A DNA stretch of 64,000 nucleotides from Atherix ibis (taxonomy: Eukaryota; Arthropoda; Insecta; Diptera; Athericidae): contig OY282605.1 in NCBI GenBank assembly GCA_958298945.1, forward strand, positions 119,346,267 to 119,410,266, read 5' to 3'. Numbering within the stretch: position 1 is the stretch's first letter; every line of letters starts with the position of its first letter. Positions 31,373 to 41,378 of this stretch are shown here, one piece after another. The position numbers and the translations under genes were made by a program. The notes under the pieces are model-generated. The model was not told where the DNA came from, did no database searches, and was given only the letters and a program-made list of their open reading frames with translations.

Positions 31373-31618
31373 AATATTTTATGATATATATGTAATAAAT
31401 TGATTATTTTATTGAGAGTTGTTATAATAAATATTAAGTTAAACAAAAACATCATTTAAGTTTAAATTAATTTAACAATCCATTATTATCCATATTTTCA
31501 AACATTTGCTGACTCGCACGTGCACCATTGTTGCTGCCAGGCGTCATTCTGGATGTTGTTGACTTCATCATCTAAATATTCTATGTCACAGAAATCATTT
31601 TCAGCAATACATATATTC

Positions 31619-31894
31619 AATTGGGAAAATTTTGCTACTCAAAAGTACTTGTGCGTAGATGCCCAAAGGAAAGAAAAATTTACTGACAGAAGCAAAATAT
31701 AACCTCAAAATAGTCAACAACAATACTTAGTTTACTCACACATAAACAATAAAAACTGATTTTATTCACACATAAACAATAAAAACAAAAATATGACACT
31801 TCATTTTGGGTACTAAAATCGCCCTACCATAAATTGTATTTAGATGAGCATGAGTAGCTGAGAGTAGCTAGAGTGAGTAGCAAAATTTTCCCAA
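31619..31894. mobile_element. MITE nested in element E copy 1
   Basis: About 276 bp with ends AATTGGGAAAATTTTGCTAC and GTAGCAAAATTTTCCCAATT-like complement. Internal sequence repeats motifs of the parent element: ACTGACAGAAGCAAAATATAA near the left, and CATAAATTGTATTTAGATGA near the right, which match the E left end and right end. It is a deletion derivative of E inserted in E. The same MITE is at 48139-48414 in copy 2, so the insertion predates that duplication. Confidence 0.7.
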
Positions 31895-32292
31895 TGGAAA
31901 CAGCTATTAGCTGTATTCCAATGAACCAACAAACCCGCTAATCCTTTTATTTTCATTTTGGAAACCAAAATCGCGCTACCGTAAATTGTATGCGTAACTG
32001 CAAAAGCGAAGTACTCATTTGTATGAGCAAGAGTAGCTGCGAGTAGCTAGAAGTACTTGTGAGTAGCAAAATTTTCTCAATTTTAATGAATAAATTTCTA
32101 TTGCTGAAAAATAGAACTAAAACTGAACGATGACAGTAGAAGAGAAATATGTCAGAAACACAGCAACAGCTGAATGACAAATTGGTTTGTATACACACTA
32201 AAATTTAGTATATATCTCGACTAAATTGGTGTTTGTCACATTGAATGGTTGTTCGCTTGGATGAAATTATTCAAGACAATTTTTCGTATTTT

Positions 32293-32335
32293 ATACTTCG
32301 CAGAAGTTATAAAATAACGCAGCTAGCTTATATAG
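32293..32335 (+). promoter_or_regulatory. U6 promoter: PSEA-like element and TATA box, copy 1
   Basis: ATACTTCGCAGAAGTTATAA at 32293-32312 lies at -64 to -45, where insect snRNA genes carry the PSEA; TATATAG at 32329-32335 lies at -28 to -22. Both blocks are unchanged, at the same spacing, upstream of the second U6 gene. The combination of PSEA and TATA specifies RNA polymerase III for U6 in insects. Assignment of the 20-mer as PSEA is by position and conservation. Confidence 0.7.
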
Positions 32336-32356
32336 AATCTGATGTAGTCAATATTT

Positions 32357-32373
32357 GTTCTTGCTTCGGCAGA

Positions 32374-32413
<40 letters not shown>

Positions 32414-32463
32414 GGCCCCTGCGCAAGGATGACACGCAAAATCGTGAAGCGTTCCACATTTTT
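32357..32463 (+). ncRNA. U6: U6 spliceosomal snRNA, copy 1
   Basis: A 107-nt gene matching insect U6: the 5' stem GTTCTTGCTTCGGCAGAAC, the ACAGAG box in GATACAGAGAAGATTAGC, AGCATGGCCCCTGCGCAAGG with the AGC triad and internal stem-loop, and the end GCGTTCCACATTTTT, which supplies the Pol III terminator. Proper external promoter upstream. It pairs with U4 and then forms the spliceosome catalytic core. Confidence 0.97.
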
Positions 32464-32496
32464 TGCCAAATTTTCCATTTAAATATCATTTATAAC

Positions 32497-33085
32497 GAGA
32501 TAAGCACATATGTTTTGACGACTACTATTTTGAGGGCATATTAGTAGATAAGCATTTATCGTGATAACATAAAGGAACTTAAACGTTCCGTTCTGTTTTC
32601 AAATTGTGGTTTGTGTGTCGTATTTGTGTGTTTAGGGGAAAGGCGTTGATTACTGTAATTGTTTCACTTTGTCTTAATTACTTTTGCTGCTGACTAAAAT
32701 TTTAACCATTTGGAGAATGATGTTAATTTTGTCAACAACATCGTTAATCGAAGATTCCATTTTCCTCCACGAGCAATTCAGATACCCAGGATTTTCATGA
32801 ATTCTTTTGGGTGGGGAGGGAAGATTGACGTATCAGATACACTGCAATATTTTTTTCTGCAAGCATTTTTGATATCAGCATCGTTTATGCTGCTCCAAGT
32901 GTTCATGTTGCGGATTTGATGCTGAAGATCAGTACCAGATACGATAAGAACATATATTTGACGACTATTATGTTGATGGCATATTAGTAATAAATTACCA
33001 ATCGCATCTGAGAATATGAACGAACTGAAACGTTGTATTCCGTTTTCAAATTGAGGTTTGTTTGTCGTATATGTCTGGACAGGGG
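32497..33085. repeat. Degenerate direct repeat downstream of U6 copy 1
   Basis: 32497-32620 (ATAAGCACATATGTTTTGAC... GGCATATTAGTA) is imperfectly repeated at 32938-33075 (ATAAGAACATATATTTGACG... GGCATATTAGTA), each followed by an ACGTT...CCGTTTTCAAATTG block. It suggests a duplicated 3' flank, perhaps of a lost third U6 copy. No U6 body is seen between them. Confidence 0.55.
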
Positions 33086-33631
33086 AAAGTTCATCTCATA
33101 TGCTGCATCTGTTTTTTTTCTGGTACCACTGCAAATACGGCGTTGGCAAACTTTTTAAGAAAAAAAAAATTATTCTATTGAGACCTTCTTGAAATCTTAT
33201 ATTAATCTTACTTTACCTAAATCCATTCGCTACTACGCACCACGATACTCTGCCCAGAGCATCGTGGTGATGGACCACCTGACCCGGCCAGACACCTAAG
33301 GCATCTATCTGCACTAGCGGTCATGGTGATCCGGTTCTACGACTGGTAGAAAATACCGTAGGGCTATTCTAGTTTCTGTCCTTAGACGTCGAGGCCATCA
33401 TATTGGGAATCATAATAACTACAGTGACTGTCTTTCGGTTAGATTAATTGGAAACGCGTTACCAAACGAAACTGTTCGAAACTTGATTCCCTTAAACTAT
33501 TTCCTTTCAAAATTCACAATCGAAAATCGCAAATGTGAACGATTTGAAATTGTTGTGATTTGTAAGGGGCCGAAATAATCATTAAATAAATTTTCGAAAA
33601 AATTAAATATGAAAAAAGTAAAAATAATTCA

Positions 33632-33704
33632 TGTTTCCGCCCGGGATCGAACCGGGGGCCTTCCGCGTGTTAGGCGGATGTGATAACCACTACACCACGG
33701 AAAC
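33632..33704 (-). tRNA. tRNA-Val (anticodon AAC), copy 2
   Basis: Same 73-nt sequence as the gene at 14058-14130, minus strand, with full cloverleaf and boxes A and B. Its 3' flank (33240-33631) is also shared with that locus. T-rich terminator follows on the minus strand. Confidence 0.96.
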
Positions 33705-34480
33705 GTTAAGCAAATATGATGGTAATAAGATTTTGGTATTAAAGCTTTCGATAATCAAAAAAAAAACACCGTCTTAAAGTGACCAGTTTCTATATTAGTT
33801 TAAATTTAAAACAAAATAAAAGCATTTACTATTAACTAATCATCTTCATATAATTTTGATTTGTTTTTAATTAAACGCTCAAATCGTAGAGAGAAAATCG
33901 TTTATCTTTTTACCACTTGAACATTTAGCACCTAGCATTCACCTATGAACACGCGTTTTACTCTATGAAAAGAGTCCCAACTTCGAATAAGCAAAATGTA
34001 CCGTAAAATTATGAGTGTTAATAATGCAAATCACTTCAATTTTTCGAGCACCAATAATTTTCAATTATTTTAAGAAATATTTTCAGTGTTCTTACAAAAC
34101 GAAAACTACTAATTTACATTGGTTATTGACACCAAAGTGAGTCAACGTAATTACAAATAATTTTATTAAAAAATACTCTTTTTAGTTTCTGTTTTAAATT
34201 AATTCAGAAAAGAGAATCTTTATAAAAATTTCATCTTAACTCGGAAGGATTTTTATTTGTATCACTTTAAGTATGAAATATTTGCAAAATATATCTTTTC
34301 CCTCTAAAAATGTATCTTTTCACTAAAAATGTATCATTGAGCAAATTATTAATACCTAATGGCCATATGATATGTCATTGGCTAAATCAAAGATTAAGCT
34401 GATATCAGCAAAATGATATTTTTTTTTGTATCTTATGACACACGTCCTGCATATCTTTTATTAAGATCTGTTCATTAGTT
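33705..34480. other. Intergenic, no recognisable gene
   Basis: AT-rich DNA upstream of tRNA-Val copy 2; nothing supported. Confidence 0.35.
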
Positions 34481-35065
34481 TAGTTTTGACAGCCATTACA
34501 AGGAGACAATGTATGTGATTTTTATCAATATGGAAAGAAGTGAATTTCGTTTCTTAGTAAAGTACTTTTTTTAAGGAGAAGAACAATATCTGAAACCAAA
34601 ACTAAGCTTTGAAAGTTCTATGAAGAATGATCACCATCGTATAGAACGATACCGAAATGGTTTACTGAATTTCGTTGTGGTCGTACGAGTACAAGTGAAG
34701 TTGGATTTTAGTTTAATAAAATTCATGATTTCGTTATCAAAGACCGTCGAACGAAGGCGTATAAGATAGCTGACTTGATTAACTGGTCAAAAAAATGTGT
34801 AGGCAATATCTTACATGAAATTTTGCGTATGAGAAAGCCATTAGCGAGATGGGTGCCAAAAACGTGTTCGTGCAACAACTTTAATGGATTTTTTGGGGAT
34901 TTTTAACCATAATCCAAATGAATTTGAGTATTGATTCATCAAACGTAGATTTACCATTACACACCAGACGCAAAAACAATAGATTTCTACTAGCAAACGT
35001 ACATTAAAGAAGGCAAAAACAGGAAATGGTTTGGCTACTATTTTATGGGACGCACTGTTATAATA

Positions 35066-36330
35066 CGAGGGTCGTTCAATAAGTCCTTAGAAAAAAATGA
35101 AAAAAACTGTTTTTAAAAAAAAAAAAAAAATTATTTTAAAAACATACACTTTTCCAACCGTTTTTGCATAATTTTAATCCCGTCCAAAAAATAGGATTTC
35201 GGAAGTTCTGCAAAATACTCATCCGTTTGAGCAATGACGTCGTCGTTGGAAGTGAACCGTCGTCCGCCAAGCCATTTCTTCAGATTGGGGAAAAGAAAAT
35301 AGTCACTCGGGGCCAAATCTGGTGAATAAGCGGGATGCTGCAACAATTCCATTCTCAATTCCACAATTTTGGCCATGGAAACAGCGCAGGTGTGCACACG
35401 CGCATTGTCCTGATGCAAGAGGATTTTTTCTTCTTCAGATGGGGGCATTTCTCTTTGATTTCCTCGCTCAACCGTTGCAATAACGACGCGTAATACGCTC
35501 CTATTATTGTTTTTCCTTTTTCCAAGTAGTCGATAAAAATGATGCCCTGCGAATCCCAAAAGACCGTGGCCATCACCTTGCCGGCCGATGGCACAGTTTT
35601 TGCCTTCTTCGGAGCCCGTTCACCTTTGAAAATCCACTGTGATGACTGTCTCTTCGTTTCTGGAGTATAGTAGTGTATCCAGGTTTCGTCCACAGTGACA
35701 TATCGACGAAGGAATTCGGCAGGATTGCGATGAAAGAGTGTCAACATAGCCTCAGAGTCCACTACACGATTGCGCTTATTCTCCTCTGAGAGCAAACGCG
35801 GCACCCATCTTGCCGACATTTTTTTCACAGACAATTTTTCATGCAAAATTGAAGCGACTGTACCTTGTGATATGCCCGTGGCCTCAACTAATTCGCGCAC
35901 TTTAATTCGCCGATCGTTCAAAATCAGATCGTGGATTTTGTCGATGATTTCAGGAGTAGACACATCAACTGGGCGTCCTGAACGATGTTCATCTTTTGTG
36001 GATGAACGGCCATGTTAAAATTCATTCACCCAATTGTAAACCGTCGTAAATACAGGTGCAGATGTGCCATGAACTGCATCCAACTCGGCTGTGATTTCTT
36101 TCGGGCTTAAGCCTTTCAAATGGAGATGTTTGATGACAGCCCTAAACTCGCTTTTGTCCATTGTTATGCACAAATAAATGTCGTTAACTTTAATCGATGA
36201 TAGAAAATGACCTACGCTATGGATCGGAGGTCGAGGGTGAAATTTTGACAGCTACACACAAAAAAAAATCTTTACCGACACTACGAGCGCAATTTCTCGG
36301 ATTTTCTAAGGACTTATTGAACGACCCTGA
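35066..36330 (-). mobile_element. Mariner family A copy 3, nested in another mariner
   Basis: CGAGGGTCGTTCAATAAGTC at the left after TA (35064-35065). The right end, GAACGACCCTGA, precedes TA (36331-36332), with CG changed to GA at the terminus. 1265 bp, inserted in the older mariner at 34480-36560. A poly-A run near 35115-35130 replaces the usual 3' coding end. Confidence 0.88.
35131..36161 (-). pseudogene. Mariner family A transposase, multiple lesions
   Basis: Starts MDKSEFRAVIKHLHLKG at 36161. A TAA replaces a Lys codon in the linker at about 36015 (NEF*HGRSS). A one-base loss in the A-run of KKKKILL near 35425 shifts the frame before LHQDNARVHT. The last ten residues (ELKGDYVEK region) are replaced by other sequence (KCMFLK). 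The catalytic Asp residues are all still encoded across the frames. Confidence 0.9.
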
Positions 36331-36560
36331 TATGCTTTCTCACTCACCGTATTAGCCAGATTTGGCTCTCTGACGATTTTTGCAGAAATGGCTTAGTGGA
36401 AAGGAATTTCCGTCCAATTTTATAGCCAAAACTAGGGCATATTTTGCAGCGTTTGAGAAATTGCACTACACAGATGGTATAAAAAAAATTGGAATATCAT
36501 TCTACGAAGTCAATCGAGCAAAAACGAGACTATATTGACAAATAAATCAATTTTCTTTGA

Positions 36561-37091
36561 ATAAATTTTTTATTTTATTTTATTTATCACTGACTTATCA
36601 TACTGATCTGGTAATAAGTATGTTTTTTATTTTAAATTAAACTTTTATATCAGAAAAATTCTAATTAATTTTCTTATATTATAGATAATGTAAATAATTT
36701 TAAAAAAAAAACTGCAAAATTAAATAGAAAAAAATAACAGATTTTTTGTTGTTGATTGAACGCGAAAACTTTCTCCACTTTTAGAATAAGCCCGATTATA
36801 AATAATATGAAAACTAGAATGAAAAAAATTTGTGAAAATTATCGACTTCATTGAACCATCTACTCTTCTACGCTAAAAGGAAACTACTAATGAATTATAG
36901 AGCTTATGATAACTCATTGTAGTGTTTTTGGAACTACCAAAGTTGATTTTTTGGATTTATATTCACCGATCTTCATTAAGCATTCGATCACATCGGATAA
37001 ATGTAAATGTTTATTTTTAGACGACACCGAAACCTACAAATTAATATGAAAATTTTTAGTATGTCACATAAATATGATAAAGATTATTAGA
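36561..37091. other. Intergenic upstream of the Kazal gene
   Basis: AT-rich DNA without recognisable elements until the TATA box of the next gene. Confidence 0.35.
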
Positions 37092-37098
37092 TATAAAA
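37092..37098 (+). promoter_or_regulatory. TATA box of the Kazal-type gene
   Basis: TATAAAA followed by GGCTAACG; an initiator-like TCAACT is about 22-25 bases downstream, and the ATG lies 100 bases further on at 37198. Good agreement with a fly RNA polymerase II core promoter. Confidence 0.55.
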
Positions 37099-37197
37099 GG
37101 CTAACGCCAGACTCAACTGTTTATAGTTGTTTATTTTCATTTCATCGTAAAAGGTTTGCGGACTGTTAGTGAGATCAAGAAGAAACAGAAAAAAACT

Positions 37198-37660
37198 ATG
37201 ACATTGCTAACGTTTTTTCTAACAAGTAAGAATCATAAATTTTCTGTGTAATTTTTTTTTTTTTTTGATAAATAATAAATAATTTAACAAAAAAAAATTC
37301 TGATTAGTTTTAGGGGTTGCTATTGGCTTAGAGCAAAAGATCTTTTTTAATATACCACAAGTACGGTGCCCGACAGATCAAATAATATGTACTCAACAAT
37401 ATGATCCAGTCTGTGCTAAGTCAAGGATATTATTTGGACCAATAATGACGTTTTCGAACGAATGTGCATTAAATGCATACAATTGCCAAACGCCGGGTAT
37501 AAGAAGAGGTAATCACTTTTGGAATTAACTCAGAAAAAATTTGATAACAGAATTTATTTTTATTGTTTTTTTTTTGGTTATTATTTTCCTTCTATTAGAT
37601 TATGTTATTATTTATAGAGGAGAATGTTTAGGTAGCCGTAGACCACCAAGGCCCCAATAG
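37198..37660 (+). CDS. Short secreted Kazal-type protein (three exons)
   Basis: Exons 37198-37225, 37314-37508 and 37620-37660, all with GT-AG introns and consistent phases; about 87 residues. It starts MTLLTFFLTRVAIG, a short signal peptide. The mature part has one Kazal domain with six Cys: C-PTDQII-C-TQQYDPV-C, then TFSNE-C-ALNAYN-C and GE-C. These fit the Kazal pattern with the Y/F..V C and TF.NEC signatures. Such single-domain proteins are serine-protease inhibitors or, in blood-feeding flies, vasotab-like ion-channel blockers; the reactive-site region (QYDPV) cannot tell which. The C-terminus is basic and proline-rich (GSRRPPRPQ). A TATA box and an AATAAA at 37777 frame the gene. No lesion. 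Confidence 0.85.
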
Positions 37661-37776
37661 TTTATGAATATTGTTCGTTGTACCCAAGACCGAGCGATTC
37701 ACTTTATCACACCACAACTAAAAATATCAAATTAATTTAGAGAATTTTTTGTTAAATTGATTTTTTATACTAATCC

Positions 37777-37782
37777 AATAAA
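37777..37782 (+). terminator. Polyadenylation signal of the Kazal-type gene
   Basis: AATAAA about 117 bases after the stop codon, followed by A/T-rich sequence. Position fits the gene; not otherwise proven. Confidence 0.45.
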
Positions 37783-37789
37783 AATAAAT

Positions 37790-38212
37790 GCAAAACAATA
37801 AAGAATATTTTCTTATAAATAATATTTAACATAAATTTAGAAAGAAAAAACTATATTTTCTTTAATGAACAATTTTTTTTTACGTGTTTGTATTCTGACT
37901 TAAGAATTTCGCTAGTATTTAAACTAAAAAAAAAAAATTGAGATTCAAAATTAATTTTTATTAAAAAAAGAGCAGTTTTTTTTCGTAGTTAGTTAAATTT
38001 TATTTTATTTTCATTTTTAAAATAAATGCCACAAAAATCGAACAAGTTTTTAATAGTTTTTTTTTTTTCATTAAGCCTTTTGCAACAGTTCTACTCTCAT
38101 ACTTTTTTGTAAAAATTGAAAATTTTGTATTTTTAAATATTTTTTTTTATAAAAAGTTCTATTGCTGCATTCATTTGAAAGTAATTTCGTTTTTTCCCAA
38201 CAGAGGACTTAT
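37790..38212. other. A/T-rich intergenic DNA
   Basis: Long T and A runs; no feature supported. Confidence 0.35.
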
Positions 38213-38214
38213 TA

Positions 38215-38570
38215 GGCGTTTTCCTTTGGACCAATTTTGCTACTACGCGGTAGTTGTAGCTGTCATCATCTACTCTACCTCGAACAAAGGACCACATCGA
38301 ACGGGGAGTTACGCATACAATTTACGTTAGGTGGATTCTAGTTGCTAAAGTGAAAATGGATACTTTTGCGGGTTCGTTGGTTATGTTGAAAAGTCATATT
38401 TTTGTCAGTATTGTTTATGTGTGAATAAACTCAGTTTTTATTGTTTATGTGTGAGTAAACTCAGTATTGTTTCTGACTGTTTTGAGGTTATGTTTCTACT
38501 AGAGTTTAGAATTTGGCTTTCCTTTGGTCATCTACCGCGTAGTAGCAAAATTGGTATAAAGGAAAACGCC
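38215..38570. mobile_element. MITE, 356 bp, ~40-bp terminal inverted repeats, TA-flanked
   Basis: The left end GGCGTTTTCCTTTGGACCAA continues TTTTGCTACTACGCGGTAG. The right end is its complement (CTACCGCGTAGTAGCAAAAT...AAACGCC) with a few mismatches. TA on both sides. Internal motifs TTGGTTATGTTGAA and TGTTTATGTGTGAATAAACT are shared with the MITE pair at 46435-47206, so they form one family. The TTTTGCTAC core of the end is also shared with element E. Confidence 0.85.
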
Positions 38571-38661
38571 TATTGTATGGTATTTTTTCACAACGAACTT
38601 CAGCCGCATAATCATATGTATTTTGACAGATGACATAGCATTCGATTGATTCTGTACAGTA

Positions 38662-40009
38662 CTTAGATTAAAGAAGAACTGGATAGGCCTCTACACAAAA
38701 ATTCTGTCCAAATTTTGTTGGCAATACATTCGTAGAACGCACACACATGTAATACAACAGAAACGGCGTTAATCATTGGGAGCTAATTTTAAACTTCAGT
38801 ATGCGATTGAAGCAGTTCGTTCAAAACCCTTTTCATATCTGATGTCATTAAGATATGAAAACATATTTTTTAACAGATATATAAAAATATAAAATGTAAG
38901 TTATTTGATTAAATCAAAACAATTATGTGCACAATACAACATTAAAAGAAATGCTTTCAAACTAAATTACAATATGAAAAATTTAATGTACTTAAAAAAT
39001 TAATAACTAATATTCTAAAAAAAAAAAAGAAAACAATATTATTTAGTAAATGCATTATAATATGGTCTAATAGAGCAAGCAAAACAAATTTATTTAAATA
39101 ATAAGCCTACCGAAGAATATACTTTATTTATTTAAACACAATGAAAACAGCAATGAAAAATAGACTGAAAAATTCGGTCCCTTAAACTTTCTTACATACA
39201 CTTTACGTACACCGGCACTGAACTATTTTCTAGTAAACATTGAACTGTCAACATCGGATTTGTTTACATTTATTTAATGACCAACTTTTCACTTTTTCAC
39301 GACTTTTTTGATAAAATAAATCACTAATAGCCATTTAGGCATATCACAAACTAAATAATTGTTATTTTGGTTAGTAAAAATGAAGATGTCAACTTACCGA
39401 AAGAGAGAAATTCGCGGTTTCCTCTTTTCGTCGTATTTCTAGCAATTTCTAATAAATTACTTAATTTTCTGAAATAAAAACTTCGTATTTAGTTTTATTA
39501 ACAATATAACTATTTATAAAAATACTTACTTTTTCGTAAATACTTCAAATTATGTGAAAAAAAAACACTTTTAATTGCACTTTTCGATGTGCCAAAATAA
39601 AATTTCACAAATGACAAGAATAGCTCTTAAGTCTCCACTTTCATGGAGAATTAAAGTTTTCAAACTCTCCGAAAGTCTACAAAATTGAGGCGCTTTATAT
39701 TTGATTCATATTTACGGAATAAATAATAAACCTAAAATAGAATTCCATTTCGTATCAAACGATTGTACAAAAAATAAAGATTGCCTATCGTTGTATTTAA
39801 ATTGTATTTTTGTTTCCAATAAGTGAATTAAAATGAATATAAATTAGTCTTTTGCAATTAAATAAATTTCTATTACGACAACTAGATGGCAGTGGGTGTC
39901 ATGTCTACATAAAAAAATTTTTGACAACAATATCCCTTTGTAATAATTTGGACACAAAAATGCGTATACATATACGGTAGGGGCCTATCCAGGTATTCTT
40001 TAATCTAAG
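38662..40009. mobile_element. Family G DNA transposon, non-autonomous, 8-bp target duplication
   Basis: Terminal inverted repeats of about 31 bp: CTTAGATTAAAGAA, three variable bases, CTGGATAGGCC, then CTAC, at the left; complement at the right ending at 40009. Both ends are flanked by the same 8-mer GTACAGTA (38654-38661 and 40010-40017). An 8-bp duplication is typical of the hAT and P superfamilies. Interior has no transposase. A relative at 42540-42990 carries a THAP-like domain, which favours P. Other fragments are at 11950-12365 and 45950-46065. Confidence 0.8.
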
Positions 40010-40089
40010 GTACAGTAGTTTTTGGTTGACACCTTTTAAATATAAAAAGTGAAAAACCGCATTTTTGGCATATTTTACTTTTTTACTAT

Positions 40090-41050
40090 AGAAAAGATAA
40101 AAATGCTGCTCAAGCAAGAAAAAAATTATCCAATGTGTATGGAGAAGATGTGTTAAGTGAGCGGCAGTATCAAAACTGGTTTGCAAAATTTCGATCCGGC
40201 AATTTTGATCTCGAAGATGCACCACGTTTTGGGAAGACCAGTTGAAGCTGAGGAAGACACAATAAAGGAATTAATTGATGCAAACTGGCGAATAAACAAC
40301 TCGTTAGATCGCTGAGAAATTAAATTTATCGAATTCGACGGTTCATGATCATTTGTTACGGCAAGGTTTAATCTCAAAGCTCGATATATGGGTTCCTCAT
40401 CTTCTTACGGAAAAAAATTGTACGTTGCTTCTCAAACGCTAAGAAAATTATCCATTTTTGAAGCATATCAAGACTGGGGACGAGAATTGGGCAAAAGATC
40501 CTGAAGTAGAAAAGATGAACCGGCTCAAAGCACTTCGAAAACCAATTATTCATTTAAAAAAAGGTTATGCTATCTTGGTGGGATTGGAAAGGAATCGCTT
40601 ACAACGATCAATTCTGAAGTGTACTGTCATCAGTTGAACAAATTGAATGATTCACTTAAAGTAAAAAGGCCAGAATTGGTCAATAGGAAAGGTATAGTGT
40701 TCCAACAGGATAATGCGAATCCACATACAAGTTTGACCACTCGGCAAAAACTTTTAGAGCTTGGATGGGATATACTGCCACACCCACCAACTCTCCAGAC
40801 CTAGCACCTTTCGATTGTCATTTGTTCCGGTCTCTACAAATTTTTTTAGACTTTAAAACGTTTAATTTAAATGAGGAGGTCAAAAATCACTTGGATCAGT
40901 TTTTTGCCAGCAAAGAACAAAAATTTTATGAGGATGGAATCATGCTACAGTTAGAAAGCTGGCAAATGGTATTGGATCAGGACTGGACAATATTTTATTG
41001 AATAAAATATTAATTCACTTGTCTTTCAAATAACTTTCCGAACAACCCAA
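40090..41050 (+). pseudogene. Mariner family C, longest copy, 5' truncated
   Basis: Plus-strand remnant. DKNAAQARKKLSNVYGEDVL and RQYQNWFAKFRSGNFDLEDAP form the first HTH, then a frame slip in the GRP linker. Across frames follow LSNSTVHDHLLRQG, the HLLTEKN region, TGDENW (first Asp intact), then from 40619 NRKGIVFQQDNANPHTS (second Asp) and SPDLAPFDCHLF (third Asp after one frame change at 40795). It ends WIIFY-like before the 3' repeat ACTTTCCGAACAACCCAA at 41050 followed by TA. The 5' repeat is missing. Many frame changes; dead. Confidence 0.75.
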
Positions 41051-41378
41051 TATTTGCTTAAAGTCATCACAAGAAGTTCGATTAAAACAAGTCATTGTTG
41101 TTTTTGAATTGGGTCTTGGGTAATTACCAAGCTCCACCACACCATTCAGCAGAAAGCCTAATTATGCCACCAAATAATAAGCAATCAGCTGACCAATCGG
41201 CTGATTGTAGAAAGAGTTTCGTTCGAATTGATTCGTTAGATTTTTCTTCATTTCCTTATATAATTGGAATATTTTAGACTGAACAAGACATCTCCATTAC
41301 AGTAACTTCATGAGCAAATTTTTATGTTCAAATTTAATGAATTTTAGTTACAATTTTACAGATAATTTTTAAAATTTA
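41051..41378. other. Intergenic
   Basis: Short unassigned stretch between two mariners; no feature. Confidence 0.35.

Larger units (their letters stand above)
30558..32082 (+). mobile_element. Transposon-like element E copy 1, encodes a Myb/SANT-like protein
   Basis: Terminal inverted repeats define the unit: AATTGGGGAAATTTTGCTAC at the left (continuing TCACAACTACTTGTGAGTAG) and the complement of ACTTGTGAGTAGCAAAATTT with a final CTCAATT at the right. Inside lie a two-exon Myb/SANT-like gene and, downstream, a nested shorter element with the same ends (31619-31894). There is no DDE nuclease gene. A Myb-like gene between TIRs is known in PIF/Harbinger elements, where it accompanies a separate nuclease, so this looks like a one-gene, non-autonomous member or relative. 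Target duplication could not be resolved. Confidence 0.6.
34480..36560 (+). pseudogene. Old mariner remnant, host of a family A insertion
   Basis: Plus-strand fossil around the family A copy at 35066-36330. The left part reads MERSEFRFLVKYFF (about 34531), a GRTSTSE-like linker, CVGNILHEILRMRKPLARWVPK-like sequence and NHNPNEFEY, ending ATILWDA at about 35055. The right part reads SPYLPDLALxRF and KKIGISFYEVNRAKTRLYxQ. Many stops and frame changes. The core between WDA and the PDL motif, including the second Asp, is missing. Confidence 0.6.

Noticed and set aside
32245..32544. 99-codon open frame over the U6 promoter and gene
   Set aside because: It overlaps a clear U6 gene with its promoter on the same strand; the frame is incidental.
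32497..33085. Possible third U6 gene downstream of copy 1
   Set aside because: Only flank-like repeats are present; no ACAGAG box or 5' stem was found between them.
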